A stretch of DNA of 64,000 nt from Stenotrophomonas sp. Ste86 (GTDB lineage Bacteria; Pseudomonadota; Gammaproteobacteria; Xanthomonadales; Xanthomonadaceae). The notes under the pieces were generated by a model. It did no database searches. It worked only from the letters and a program-made list of their open reading frames with translations, and was not told the origin of the DNA. The stretch is taken from contig NZ_JALJRW010000002.1 of the NCBI RefSeq assembly GCF_024519465.1, forward strand, positions 1 to 64,000, given 5' to 3'. This document shows positions 52,549-62,864 of the stretch, piece by piece; position 1 is the first letter of the stretch, and each line of letters starts with the position of its first letter. A program made the position numbers and the translations under genes.

Positions 52549-55431
52549 ATGAACATGTTGTCCAGCCAGGTAGTGACGTCCTTGGGGCATCCGGATCGTG
52601 AGTCAGTGGTCTCCGCCGCGCTCGCGCAGGCGCTGTGCGCGTTGCTGCCTGGCGATGCGCAGGTGGCCCTGGCGTGGTCGGACCCGGGGCTGGGCGAAGG
52701 CTGCCAGGCGCATCCGCTGCCGGAATGCGCGTCGGCCGAGCTGCTGGATGCGTTGCTGGGCGACGCGGCCGGCGTGCATACCGCGCTGCGCCGCTGGCAG
52801 CACCAGGGCAGCGAACTGGCGGTGCGGGCGCTGACCGGCGCCAACGCGATGCCCGACGAAGCCTGGTGGGCGATCGCGCTGCGCGCATTGCAGGACGCAC
52901 TGGCGCTGGCGCGGCAACGCGAGCAGATCAAGTTGCTGGAGAACTCCAAGCGGCTGCAGCAGGCGCTTTACGAGATCGCCGACCTGGCCGGCGCGGACCT
53001 GGAAATGGCCGAGATGCTGCGCCATTTCCATCGCGTGCTCAATTCGCTGATGTACGCGCAGAACTGCTACATCGTTGAGTACGACGACGTGCGCCGGCGG
53101 GTGCGTTTCCTGTACTTCGCCGACCAGCGCGACAGCTTCGTGGCCGATCCGGACCGCAGTTACGAAGAACATGAAATGCCGCGCAGCCTCACCTTTGCGT
53201 TGCTGCGCCACGGCCAGCCGCTGAGCGGCCCGTCCAACGAGCTGCTGGCGGCGATGAACGACGAGTACGACCCCAGCCGGGGCCCGGAGAGCCTGGACTG
53301 GCTCGGCGTGCCGATGCTGCGCGAGGGGCGCGTGTGCGGGGCGATCGTGGTCCAGAGCTACGAGCAGCGGGTGCGCTACAACGAGGCCGACCGCACGCTG
53401 CTGGGCTACGTGGCCCAGCACATCCTGACCGCGATGGACCGGCGCCAGGCACAGGTCCAGCTGGAACGCCAGGTGGAGCGGCGCACCGTGGAGCTGCAGC
53501 GTGCCAATCGCAGCCTGCAGGACGAGGTGGTGGAACGGCGGCGCGCGGAGAAACTGCAGCTGGCGCTGTTCAACATCGCCGAGATGGCGATGAGCGCCGA
53601 GAGCCTGGCGCAGTTCTACGTGCAGGTGCATGGCGTCGTCGGTACGCTGCTGGATGCGCGCAATTTCTACATCGCGCTGGTCAACGAGGGCGGTGACGGC
53701 CTGGATTTCGTGTACTCGGTGGACGAGTACAACGCCTCGCGCGCACCGCGTCCGTTCAGCCAGGGCCTGACCGAGTTCATCGTGCGCAACCGGCAACCGT
53801 TGCTGGCCTCGCGCGACCACATCGATGGGCTGCGTGCGGCCGGACGCGTGCGTGAGTTCGGCGCGCGCTCGCACTGCTGGCTGGGCGTGCCTCTGCTCAG
53901 CGACGACGATGTGGTCGGCGTGATCGTGGTGCAGAGCTATTCGCCGGAGGTGAGTTTCACCGCGCACGACCAGCGCCTGCTGACCTTCGTTGCGCAGAAC
54001 ATCGGCAATGGGCTGGCCCGCCAGCGTGACCAGGAAGGCCTGCGCAACGCGCACGCCGAGCTGGAAAAACGCGTGGAAGAACGCACCCGCGAGCTGGCCG
54101 AGGTCAATGACAAGCTGCTCGGCCAGATCGGCGAGCGCCTGCGTGCCGAGCAGCGCCTGACCCACCAGGCCATGCACGATGCGCTGACCGGATTGCCCAA
54201 TCGCCTGCACCTGCTCGACCGGCTCGAGGACGCGATCGCCCGGGCGAGCGCACCGGATGGGCCGGTCTTCGCGGTGCTGTTCCTGGACCTGGACCGGTTC
54301 AAGCTGGTCAATGACAGCATCGGCCATGCGGCCGGCGACCAGATGCTGGTCGAGGTGGCCAAGCGGATCGTGTCGATGATGGGCAGCGGTGATGTGGTGG
54401 CGCGGCTGGGGGGCGATGAGTTCGCGATCCTGCTGCAGTGCGACCAGGGGCTGGCGTCGGCGCGCGAGTTTTCGCAGCGGATGCTGGTGGCGCTGGAAGA
54501 ATCGATGTGGGTCAAGGGGCGCGAACTGTTCCCATCGGGCAGCCTCGGCATCGCGATGTGGAACCCGCGCTATCGCAATGGCGAGGAACTGGTGCGCGAT
54601 GCGGACGCGGCGATGTACCGGGCCAAGGCGCAGGGCAAGGATCGTTGTGCGGTGTTCGACGAGGCCATGCGCGAGGAGGCATTGCGCAGCCTGGACCTGG
54701 AAGCGGACCTGCGCCGGGCGATCATCAACCGCGATTTCCTGCCGTACTACCAGCCGATCGTGCGCCTGAGCGACGGCGCGGTGGTCGGGTATGAGGCGCT
54801 GCTACGCTGGCAGCATGAGCGGCGGGGACTGCTGCTGCCGAGTGCGTTCCTCGACCTGGGCGAGGAGAGCGGGCTGATCGAACAGGTGGACTGGCTGCTG
54901 TACGAAGACGTGATCGGGCAGCTGGCGCTGGGCGGGGAAGGCTATCTGTCGGTGAACGTGTCGCCGCGGCATTTCCGTTCGGCCGATTTCATCAGCCGGC
55001 TGTTCGGCCTGATCGAGGCGGCGGGCGCGGATCCGTGCCGGCTGCGGCTGGAGATCACCGAAGTGGCCCTGCTCGACGATGGTCCACGTACGCTGCGCAT
55101 CCTGCAGACGCTGCGCGAGCGTGGCGTGCTGGTGCAGCTGGATGATTTCGGCACGGGATTCTCGGCACTGTCCTATCTGCACCGGTTCCCGATCTCGACC
55201 TTGAAAATCGACCAGAGCTTCATCGCCGGCCTGCACGGCCAGGACATCCAGAGCACCTACGCGCTGGTGCAGGGCGTGCTGTCGCTGGCGCGCACGCTGG
55301 GCATAGAGACCGTGGGCGAGGGTATCGAAAACGAAGCGCAGCGGTTGACGCTGCTGCAGCTCGGCTGCGATTACGGACAGGGCTACCTGCTCGGGCGGCC
55401 GGCGCCGATGGACACGTTCGCGGCGGAGTAG
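52549..55431 (+). CDS. GAF-GAF-GGDEF-EAL cyclic-di-GMP protein
   Basis: A 960-residue cytosolic regulator from ATG 52549. Two GAF domains (about residues 150-300 and 340-490) are linked by coiled coil (ERQVERRTVELQRANRSLQD and ELEKRVEERTRELAEVNDKL). A GGDEF domain follows (HDALTGLPNRLHLLDRLEDA, RLGGDEFAILL, catalytic motif intact) and then an EAL domain (PYYQPIVRLSDGAVVGYEAL, EITEVALLDDG, LDDFGTGFSALSYL). Both catalytic signatures look complete, so it may make and cleave c-di-GMP. Its TAG stop lies within a SMAG repeat. Confidence 0.93.
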   Translation: MNMLSSQVVTSLGHPDRESVVSAALAQALCALLPGDAQVALAWSDPGLGEGCQAHPLPECASAELLDALLGDAAGVHTALRRWQHQGSELAVRALTGANAMPDEAWWAIALRALQDALALARQREQIKLLENSKRLQQALYEIADLAGADLEMAEMLRHFHRVLNSLMYAQNCYIVEYDDVRRRVRFLYFADQRDSFVADPDRSYEEHEMPRSLTFALLRHGQPLSGPSNELLAAMNDEYDPSRGPESLDWLGVPMLREGRVCGAIVVQSYEQRVRYNEADRTLLGYVAQHILTAMDRRQAQVQLERQVERRTVELQRANRSLQDEVVERRRAEKLQLALFNIAEMAMSAESLAQFYVQVHGVVGTLLDARNFYIALVNEGGDGLDFVYSVDEYNASRAPRPFSQGLTEFIVRNRQPLLASRDHIDGLRAAGRVREFGARSHCWLGVPLLSDDDVVGVIVVQSYSPEVSFTAHDQRLLTFVAQNIGNGLARQRDQEGLRNAHAELEKRVEERTRELAEVNDKLLGQIGERLRAEQRLTHQAMHDALTGLPNRLHLLDRLEDAIARASAPDGPVFAVLFLDLDRFKLVNDSIGHAAGDQMLVEVAKRIVSMMGSGDVVARLGGDEFAILLQCDQGLASAREFSQRMLVALEESMWVKGRELFPSGSLGIAMWNPRYRNGEELVRDADAAMYRAKAQGKDRCAVFDEAMREEALRSLDLEADLRRAIINRDFLPYYQPIVRLSDGAVVGYEALLRWQHERRGLLLPSAFLDLGEESGLIEQVDWLLYEDVIGQLALGGEGYLSVNVSPRHFRSADFISRLFGLIEAAGADPCRLRLEITEVALLDDGPRTLRILQTLRERGVLVQLDDFGTGFSALSYLHRFPISTLKIDQSFIAGLHGQDIQSTYALVQGVLSLARTLGIETVGEGIENEAQRLTLLQLGCDYGQGYLLGRPAPMDTFAAE

Positions 55432-55450
55432 TGCCGGCCGTTGGCCGGCA
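55428..55450 (+). repeat. SMAG-type repeat overlapping a stop codon
   Basis: GTAG followed by TGCCGGCC and GGCCGGCA, with a GTT centre. The TAG inside GTAG (55429-55431) is the stop of the GGDEF-EAL gene. Confidence 0.85.
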
Positions 55451-55474
55451 ACTCCACATCAACGCATCAGGCCA

Positions 55475-56068
55475 TCAACGCAGCGCGTTGCGACGCTTTT
55501 CGTCGATCCACTTGGAGGCCTGCGCGGGCTGGTAGGCGCGCATCCAGTCCAGCATGGCGTCGATGTCCGAGCCGTACCAGAGGTCGGCGCGCTGTTCCGG
55601 ATGCAGGAAACGCTCTTCGACCATGCGGTCGATCATGCCGATCAGCGGCGCGTAGAACCCGTCCACGTCGAGGAAGGCGCAGGGCTTGTTGCCGATGCCG
55701 AGCTGGCGCCAGGTCAGCATCTCGAAGATCTCCTCCATGGTGCCGAAGCCGCCGGGCAGGGCGACGAACGCATCGGAGAGGTCGAACATGCGCGACTTGC
55801 GTTCGTGCATGGAGCCGACGATTTCCAGCTCGGTCAGGCCGCGGTGGGCCACTTCCCAATCGGCCAGCTGCTGGGGGATGACGCCGGTGACCTCGCCGCC
55901 GCCTTCCAGCACGGCATTGGCGACGGTCCCCATCAGGCCGACATTGCCGCCGCCATAGACCAGACGCAGGCCGTCGCGGGCGATGCGGTCGCCGAGTGCG
56001 ATGGCGCGCTCGGTGTAGACCGGCCTGCTGCCGGGGTTGGAGCCACAGTAAACGCAAATCGACTTCAT
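55475..56068 (-). CDS. LOG-family / TIGR00730 Rossmann-fold protein
   Basis: A 197-residue protein with MKSICVYCGSNPGS at the N terminus, VYGGGNVGLMG, MHERKSRMFDLSDAFVALPG and the signature PGGFGTMEEIFEMLTW. Members cleave cytokinin riboside monophosphates (LOG enzymes) or other nucleotide 5'-phosphates; plant-associated relatives may make cytokinins, but many bacterial homologues act in nucleotide metabolism. ATG 56068 is chosen over longer in-frame starts. Confidence 0.9.
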   Translation of the reverse strand: MKSICVYCGSNPGSRPVYTERAIALGDRIARDGLRLVYGGGNVGLMGTVANAVLEGGGEVTGVIPQQLADWEVAHRGLTELEIVGSMHERKSRMFDLSDAFVALPGGFGTMEEIFEMLTWRQLGIGNKPCAFLDVDGFYAPLIGMIDRMVEERFLHPEQRADLWYGSDIDAMLDWMRAYQPAQASKWIDEKRRNALR

Positions 56069-56378
56069 TGGATCTTCCTGTGTTCGAGAAGCTGGTGCGG
56101 CGGAAACGAAAAAGCCCCGCCGATGACCAGTGCTCCGGTCTCGTGACGGGGTTTCGTTCCGCAGATGCGGGCGGGGATTATCGCGCGTTACGGGCGCGGA
56201 GGCCAATCTGCACACGTGACGGCAGCCGACCAACGGTCGGCGCTACGGATGAGGGTGCACCCGGGGGTAGAGCCGACCGTTGGTCGGCTTTCGTTTTTCC
56301 TGCCGTTGCCCGGCCTTCGGCGTTCGTCCCGTCGGTCGCCTACCCCCGTGCGGGTTCAACCCCGCCCGGCCGCCGGCC
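56069..56378. other. Gene-free region with leader hairpin and SMAG pair
   Basis: The 310 bases between the LOG-family and aminotransferase genes hold no coding frame. They contain the inverted repeat 56101-56161 (listed separately) and two SMAG copies: 56224-56246 (AGCCGACC, GGTCGGCGCTAC) and 56267-56289 (GTAG, AGCCGACC, GGTCGGCT). Confidence 0.8.
56101..56161 (-). promoter_or_regulatory. Leader hairpin before the LOG-family gene
   Basis: On the minus strand CGGAACGAAACCCCG (56161-56147) pairs with CGGGGCTTTTTCGTTTCCG (56119-56101), with an inner GACC/GGTC stem. CGGGGC followed by five T resembles an intrinsic terminator, placed 33-93 bases before the LOG-family start, as an attenuator would be. 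Confidence 0.5.
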
Positions 56379-57875
56379 TCAAGCCGCCTGCGACTGTTCC
56401 TTGCGCGGACCTTCCTTCAATGCGCGGCCCACCAGCCCGACCAGCAGGTCCAGCTCTTCGCTGTCCATGCCGAAATGCGGGGTGAAGCGCAACGAGTTCT
56501 CGCCGCCGTGGATGACGTTGATGCCGTGGTTGCGCAACCACTCCTCGGTGGAACCGGTGCCGTAACACTTGAACTGGGGCGCCAGTTCGCAGGAGAACAG
56601 CAGGCCGGTGCCCTGCACCTTGGTGATCAGCCCGCCCAGCTCGGACTTGAGCTGCTCCAGCTTGCGCACCGCTTCCTCGCCACGCACGCGGATGTTCTCG
56701 CGCACCTGCGGGGTCAGCAGCGACAGGGTGGCGCAGGCCACGTCCAACGCACGCGGGTTGGAGGTCATGGTGTTGCCGTAGATGCCCTTGCGGTACAGAT
56801 GCGCGGCATGTTCGGTGACCGCCAGTACGGAAAGCGGGAACTGGGCGGCATTGAGCGCCTTGGAGTAGGTCTCCATGTCCGGCACGTCCAGGCCTTCGAA
56901 GCCGGGGTAGTCGACGATGGAAAGCACGCCGTGCGCACGCAGGCCGGCCTGGATCGAGTCGAGCAGCAGCAGGCTGCCGTGCTGGCGGGTCAGTTCGCGG
57001 GCCAGCGCGTAGAAGGCCGGCGGCACCGAGCGGCCCGGGTCGCCTTCGCCCATCACCGGCTCCAGGAACACCGCCTCGATGAACCAGTGGTTCTGCTCTG
57101 CCTCGGCGAAGACGCGCTTGAGTGCCTCCTCGTCGTACGGGGCGATGGCGATCACCGAGTCTTCGCCGCGGTAGCTGGCCAGGTGCTGCACATAGGTCTT
57201 GCGGCTGGAGTCGGAGTACAGGCCGGGCCGATCGGTACGTCCGTGGAAGCTGCCCTTGATGACCAAGCGCTTGATCTTGGCGCCGGCATGGCGCGCGCCC
57301 GGGTCGGTTTGCAGTTTTGCGTTGACGTCGGCGATGCGCGCGGCCAGGCCGACCGCTTCAGAGCCGGAATTCAGGCACATGAAGTGGCTGTACGGGCAGC
57401 CGCCGCGACGGTGCCCGATCTCCTTGCGCAGGGCCTTGATGAAGCGCTGCTGGGACAGGTTCGGGGTCATCACGTTGGCCATCACCTGCGGGGCGGCCAT
57501 GGCCGCCATGACCGCCTCGGGGGTGTGGCCGAAACCGAGCATGCCGTAGCCGCCGGCGTCGTACAGCACCGCCCCCTTCAGGGTGACCACCCACGCACCG
57601 CGGGCGGCGAGGGCGACATACGGGGTGACCGCATCGTCGGCGTAGAAATTGACGAAGCCATCCTGCATCGCCTCGATCTGGGCGCGTTCGTCCAGCGCCA
57701 GCAGGTCGCCCAGGTCGGCGCGGACGCGCTCGAACTCGGCGGCGGCAGCGTCGATCGCGGCGATCAGGTGCGGGTGGCCGGCAGCCAGGCGCTCCAGGCT
57801 GGCGTCATCCAGACCGGCGGTGAGGCGGGTGCCGGGCTGGGCGCGAAGGGGGGCAAGACGTTCGATGAAGCTCAT
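56379..57875 (-). CDS. Class III PLP-dependent aminotransferase
   Basis: A 498-residue aminotransferase-fold protein; ATG 57875 (MSFIERLAPLRAQPGTRLTA). The PLP fold is evident: LYDAGGYGMLGFGHTPEAVM, CLNSGSEAVGLAARIADVNA, IKGSFHGRTDRPG and LLLLDSIQAGLRAHG (Asp that pairs with the pyridine nitrogen, in a variant of the usual DEVQTG). A Lys in ETYSKALNAAQFPLS likely binds PLP. It is longer than typical class III enzymes, with about 80 extra N-terminal residues. Substrate unknown. Confidence 0.85.
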   Translation of the reverse strand: MSFIERLAPLRAQPGTRLTAGLDDASLERLAAGHPHLIAAIDAAAAEFERVRADLGDLLALDERAQIEAMQDGFVNFYADDAVTPYVALAARGAWVVTLKGAVLYDAGGYGMLGFGHTPEAVMAAMAAPQVMANVMTPNLSQQRFIKALRKEIGHRRGGCPYSHFMCLNSGSEAVGLAARIADVNAKLQTDPGARHAGAKIKRLVIKGSFHGRTDRPGLYSDSSRKTYVQHLASYRGEDSVIAIAPYDEEALKRVFAEAEQNHWFIEAVFLEPVMGEGDPGRSVPPAFYALARELTRQHGSLLLLDSIQAGLRAHGVLSIVDYPGFEGLDVPDMETYSKALNAAQFPLSVLAVTEHAAHLYRKGIYGNTMTSNPRALDVACATLSLLTPQVRENIRVRGEEAVRKLEQLKSELGGLITKVQGTGLLFSCELAPQFKCYGTGSTEEWLRNHGINVIHGGENSLRFTPHFGMDSEELDLLVGLVGRALKEGPRKEQSQAA

Positions 57876-58086
57876 TGCAGATCTCCTGAAACGATTGGCG
57901 GCGCGGCGGAAACGCAAAACGCGCGTCTATTCGCGCGCGCTGGGGGCATTCCTGCTCGTGCATCTAACTTCCAGCCCGATGCTAGCACGCGCTTTTTCGC
58001 GCGATAACCCCGCGAAAACTGTTGCATAGCAGCATTTTGCGCGACGTTTGCCTGTCGCTGCGCCGCCGCGGAGGGCCGGTCGTACA

Positions 58087-59149
58087 ATGGCCGACATTGC
58101 CTACACGTTGCCGTGCGCTCCCTTGAAGAAGTCCGATTTCAACTACGAACTCCCGCCTGAACTGATCGCCCAGGCGCCCCTCGCCGAGCGCTCCGCCAGC
58201 CGCCTGATGCTGGTGCCGCCGGCCCCCGCCGCGTTCGAGCACCGCCAGGTGCGCGATCTGCCCGACCTGCTGCGTGCCGGCGATCTGCTGGTCTTCAACG
58301 ATACCCGGGTCATTCCCGCGCGCCTGTTCGGTCAGAAGGCCAGCGGCGGGCGCGTCGAAATCCTGATCGAGCGCCTGCTCGGCGCCCAGCAGGCGCGGGC
58401 CCAGGTCGGGGCCAGCAAGTCGCCCAAACCGGGCAGCCGGATCGCGCTGGATGCCGGCGGCGAGGCCGAGGTGCTGGGCCGCGATGGCGAATTCTATGTG
58501 CTGCAGTTCCACGTGCCGGAGGCACTGGAGCAGTGGTTGCTGCACGCCGGTCGCCTGCCGTTGCCGCCGTACATCCAGCGCGAGCCGGGCGTGGACGACC
58601 GCGAGCGCTACCAGACCGTGTTCGCCCGTGAAATCGGCGCGGTGGCCGCCCCGACCGCGGGCCTGCATTTCGACGAGGCGCTGCTGGCCACGCTGATGGC
58701 CAAGGGCATCGATGTCGGCCATGTGACCCTGCATGTGGGGGCGGGCACGTTCCAGCCGGTGCGGGTGGACGACCTCAAGCAGCATGTGATGCACCGCGAG
58801 TGGCTGAACGTCGGCGCCGAACTGGTCCAGCAGGTGCGCCGCACGCGCGCTGCCGGCGGGCGGGTGATCGGCGTGGGCACCACGGTGGTGCGCGCGCTGG
58901 AAAGCGCGATGCGCGATGGCGAGCTGCTGCCGTACGCCGGTGAGACCCAGATCTTCATTACCCCGGGTTACCGGATCTACAGCGTGGATGCGATGGTCAC
59001 CAACTTCCACCTGCCCGAAAGCACCCTGTTGATGATGATTTCGGCGTTTGCCGGCAAGGAACGGGTGTTCGAGGCGTATCGGGCCGCCATCGCAGAGAAA
59101 TACCGCTTCTTCAGCTATGGCGATGCGATGTTGCTGTTCCCGCAGGCCT

Positions 59150-59151
<2 letters not shown>
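58087..59151 (+). CDS. queA: tRNA preQ1-34 S-adenosylmethionine ribosyltransferase-isomerase QueA
   Basis: Catalyses transfer of the ribosyl part of SAM to preQ1-modified tRNA, making epoxyqueuosine. From ATG 58087 it has 354 residues; TTG 58123 (LKKSDFNYELPPELIAQAPL) aligns better with the usual N terminus, so the start is uncertain. Conserved segments include GDLLVFNDTRVIPARLFGQK, FAREIGAVAAPTAGLHFDEA and LHVGAGTFQPVR. Its TAG stop is inside a SMAG repeat. It heads the queA-tgt-yajC-secD-secF cluster. Confidence 0.95.
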
Positions 59152-60435
<1,284 letters not shown>

Positions 60436-60585
60436 GCCCTCCACGCAGCACCGACCGCCGCGCCGACCCTGCCAAAGGGCCCGAGGACGAACTCCCGGGG
60501 CCATGGCATACTTCGTGGCTGACCCGTTTCGCGGCGACACCCAGGCCCACCAGGGCAGGGCGCCTCCCAACCCAAGGACACCAAC

Positions 60586-60933
60586 ATGAACCTGATCGCT
60601 TTCCTGATTCCTGCCGCCCACGCCCAAGCCGCTGGCGGCCAGCCGGGCGGTGGTATGGGTCTGACCACGCTGCTGTTCCCGATCATCCTGATCGCGATCA
60701 TGTACTTCCTGATGATCCGCCCGCAGATGAAGCGTCAGAAGGAACACAAGGCGATGCTGGAGAAGATCAAGCGCGGCGACGAAGTGCTGACCAACGGCGG
60801 CATCGCCGGCGTGGTCACCGACATCGGCGACAACTTCATCACCATCGAAGTGGCCGACAACGTGCGCATCCGCGTGCAGAAGGGCGCCGTGGGCAACGTG
60901 CTGCCGACCGGCACGCTGAAGTCGGCCAACTGA
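60586..60933 (+). CDS. yajC: Preprotein translocase accessory YajC
   Basis: A 115-residue membrane protein, small partner of SecDF. A short periplasmic-type start leads to one membrane helix (about residues 26-44, TLLFPIILIAIMYFLMIR) and a soluble domain with GDEVLTNGGIAGVVTDIGDN and IRVQKGAVGNVLPTGTLK. Typical order tgt-yajC-secD-secF. Confidence 0.95.
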   Translation: MNLIAFLIPAAHAQAAGGQPGGGMGLTTLLFPIILIAIMYFLMIRPQMKRQKEHKAMLEKIKRGDEVLTNGGIAGVVTDIGDNFITIEVADNVRIRVQKGAVGNVLPTGTLKSAN

Positions 60934-60994
60934 GCCACTCCTTTTCCGAAGCACAACCGCGGCGCCGGGATGGGCGCCGCGCGGGACCCAAGCA

Positions 60995-62848
60995 ATGCTC
61001 GAATTTCCACGCTGGAAGTATTTCCTCATCCTGATCGTGCTGGCGCTCAGCACCCTGTACGCGCTGCCCAACGTCTACCAGAAGGACCCGGCCGTCCAGA
61101 TCACCGCCAACCGTGGCGGGCAGATCGACGACGCGCTGCGTGACCGCGTGCTGGCCGACCTGGCCAAGGCCGGGGTCAAGACCATTGGCGCGGAGAAGGA
61201 AGGCGACAGCCTGATCGTCCGCCTGGCCGACCTGCAGTCGCAGGCCGCCGCCAGCGATACCCTGCGCGACAGCGTGGGTGAGGACTATGTGGTGGCCCTG
61301 AACCTGGCCTCGACCGTGCCGGAGTGGCTGGCCAAGCTGGGCGGCAGCCCGATGGTGCTGGGCCTGGATCTGCAGGGCGGCGTGCACTTCGTGCTGCAGG
61401 TCGACCAGAAGGCCGCGCTGGACAAGCGCCTGGATGCCTACGCCGAAGACGTGCGCAGCAGCCTGCGCGATGCCCGCATCGCCTACCAGTCGGTGGAGCG
61501 TCGCGCGGACAACAGCATCATCGCCACCATCAGCCCGTCCGCCGGTGCCGAAGCGGTCACCCGCGCCCGCGAGGTGATGGCCAAGGCGCAGCCGACGCTG
61601 GGCTATGAGGTCAACGACAACCGCATCACGGTGAAGGTCCCCGAGGCCGAGCTGACCCAGATCGCCAATGGTGCGATCGAGCAGAACATCAATACGCTGC
61701 GCAACCGCGTCAACCAGCTGGGGGTGGCCGAGCCGATCATCCAGCGCCAGGGTGCCGACCGCGTGGTCGTGCAGTTGCCGGGCGTGCAGGACACCGCCGA
61801 AGCCAAGCGCATGATCGGTGCCACCGCGACGCTGGAATACCGCGCCGTGGTCGAGGGCAACGCGCAGGACGCGATCGCCAGCGGCCGCATTCCGCCGGAA
61901 GCCAAGGTTTACCAGCGCCGTGACAACGGCGGCCCGGTGCTGCTCAACAAGCGCGTGATCGTCACCGGCGACCAGATGGTCGCCGCGCAGGCCACCACCG
62001 ATCAGAACGGTTCGGCGGCAGTCAGCGTGACGTTGAACAACGTCGGCGGCCAGCGCATGTTCGACTTCACCAGCGCCAACGTGAACAAGCCGATGGCGGT
62101 GGTCTACACCGAGCGCATCCCGACCGTGAACATGGTCGATGGCAAGGAAGTGCGCAGCTTCCGGGTCAAGGAGGAAGTGATCTCCGTGGCCAACATCAAC
62201 GGTGTGTTCGGCAAGAACTTCCAGACCACCGGTCTGGAGAAGAAGGAAGCCGAAGACCTGGCCAAGCTGCTGAAGTCCGGTTCGCTGGCAGCGCCGATGG
62301 ACTTCGTCGAAGAGCGCGTGGTCGGCCCGAGCCTGGGCGCGGAGAACGTCAAGAACGGCATTACCGCGGTGGTCTACGCGTTCATGTTCACCCTGGTGTT
62401 CTTCAGCATCTACTACCGCATGTTCGGCGTGATCACCTCGCTGGCGATGCTGTTCAACCTGCTGATCGTGGTCGCGGTGATGTCGATGTTCGGTGCCACC
62501 ATGACCCTGCCGGGCTTTGCCGGCCTGGCGTTGTCGGTGGGCCTGTCGGTCGACGCCAACGTGCTGATCAACGAGCGTATCCGCGAAGAGCTGCGTGCCG
62601 GCATGCCGGGCAAGACCGCGATCGTGACCGGTTACGAGCGTGCCAGCGGCACCATCCTCGACGCCAACCTGACCGGGTTGATCGTCGGCGTGGCCCTGTA
62701 TGCGTTTGGTACGGGCCCGCTGAAGGGCTTCGCACTGACCATGATCATCGGCATCTTCGCTTCGATGTTCACGGCAATCACCGTATCGCGCGCCTTGGCG
62801 ACGCTGATCTACGGCCGCCGCAAGAAGCTCCAGAACGTGGCCATCTGA
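60995..62848 (+). CDS. secD: Protein translocase subunit SecD
   Basis: A 617-residue inner-membrane proton-driven helper of SecYEG. After helix 1 (about residues 6-26) comes a large periplasmic domain with GGSPMVLGLDLQGGVHFV and two beta-alpha modules. The C-terminal half holds five helices with the conserved GLALSVGLSVDANVLINERI and RALATLIYGRR. It is 617 residues, full length. Confidence 0.97.
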   Translation: MLEFPRWKYFLILIVLALSTLYALPNVYQKDPAVQITANRGGQIDDALRDRVLADLAKAGVKTIGAEKEGDSLIVRLADLQSQAAASDTLRDSVGEDYVVALNLASTVPEWLAKLGGSPMVLGLDLQGGVHFVLQVDQKAALDKRLDAYAEDVRSSLRDARIAYQSVERRADNSIIATISPSAGAEAVTRAREVMAKAQPTLGYEVNDNRITVKVPEAELTQIANGAIEQNINTLRNRVNQLGVAEPIIQRQGADRVVVQLPGVQDTAEAKRMIGATATLEYRAVVEGNAQDAIASGRIPPEAKVYQRRDNGGPVLLNKRVIVTGDQMVAAQATTDQNGSAAVSVTLNNVGGQRMFDFTSANVNKPMAVVYTERIPTVNMVDGKEVRSFRVKEEVISVANINGVFGKNFQTTGLEKKEAEDLAKLLKSGSLAAPMDFVEERVVGPSLGAENVKNGITAVVYAFMFTLVFFSIYYRMFGVITSLAMLFNLLIVVAVMSMFGATMTLPGFAGLALSVGLSVDANVLINERIREELRAGMPGKTAIVTGYERASGTILDANLTGLIVGVALYAFGTGPLKGFALTMIIGIFASMFTAITVSRALATLIYGRRKKLQNVAI

Positions 62849-62864
62849 CGGGACGACACGCACA

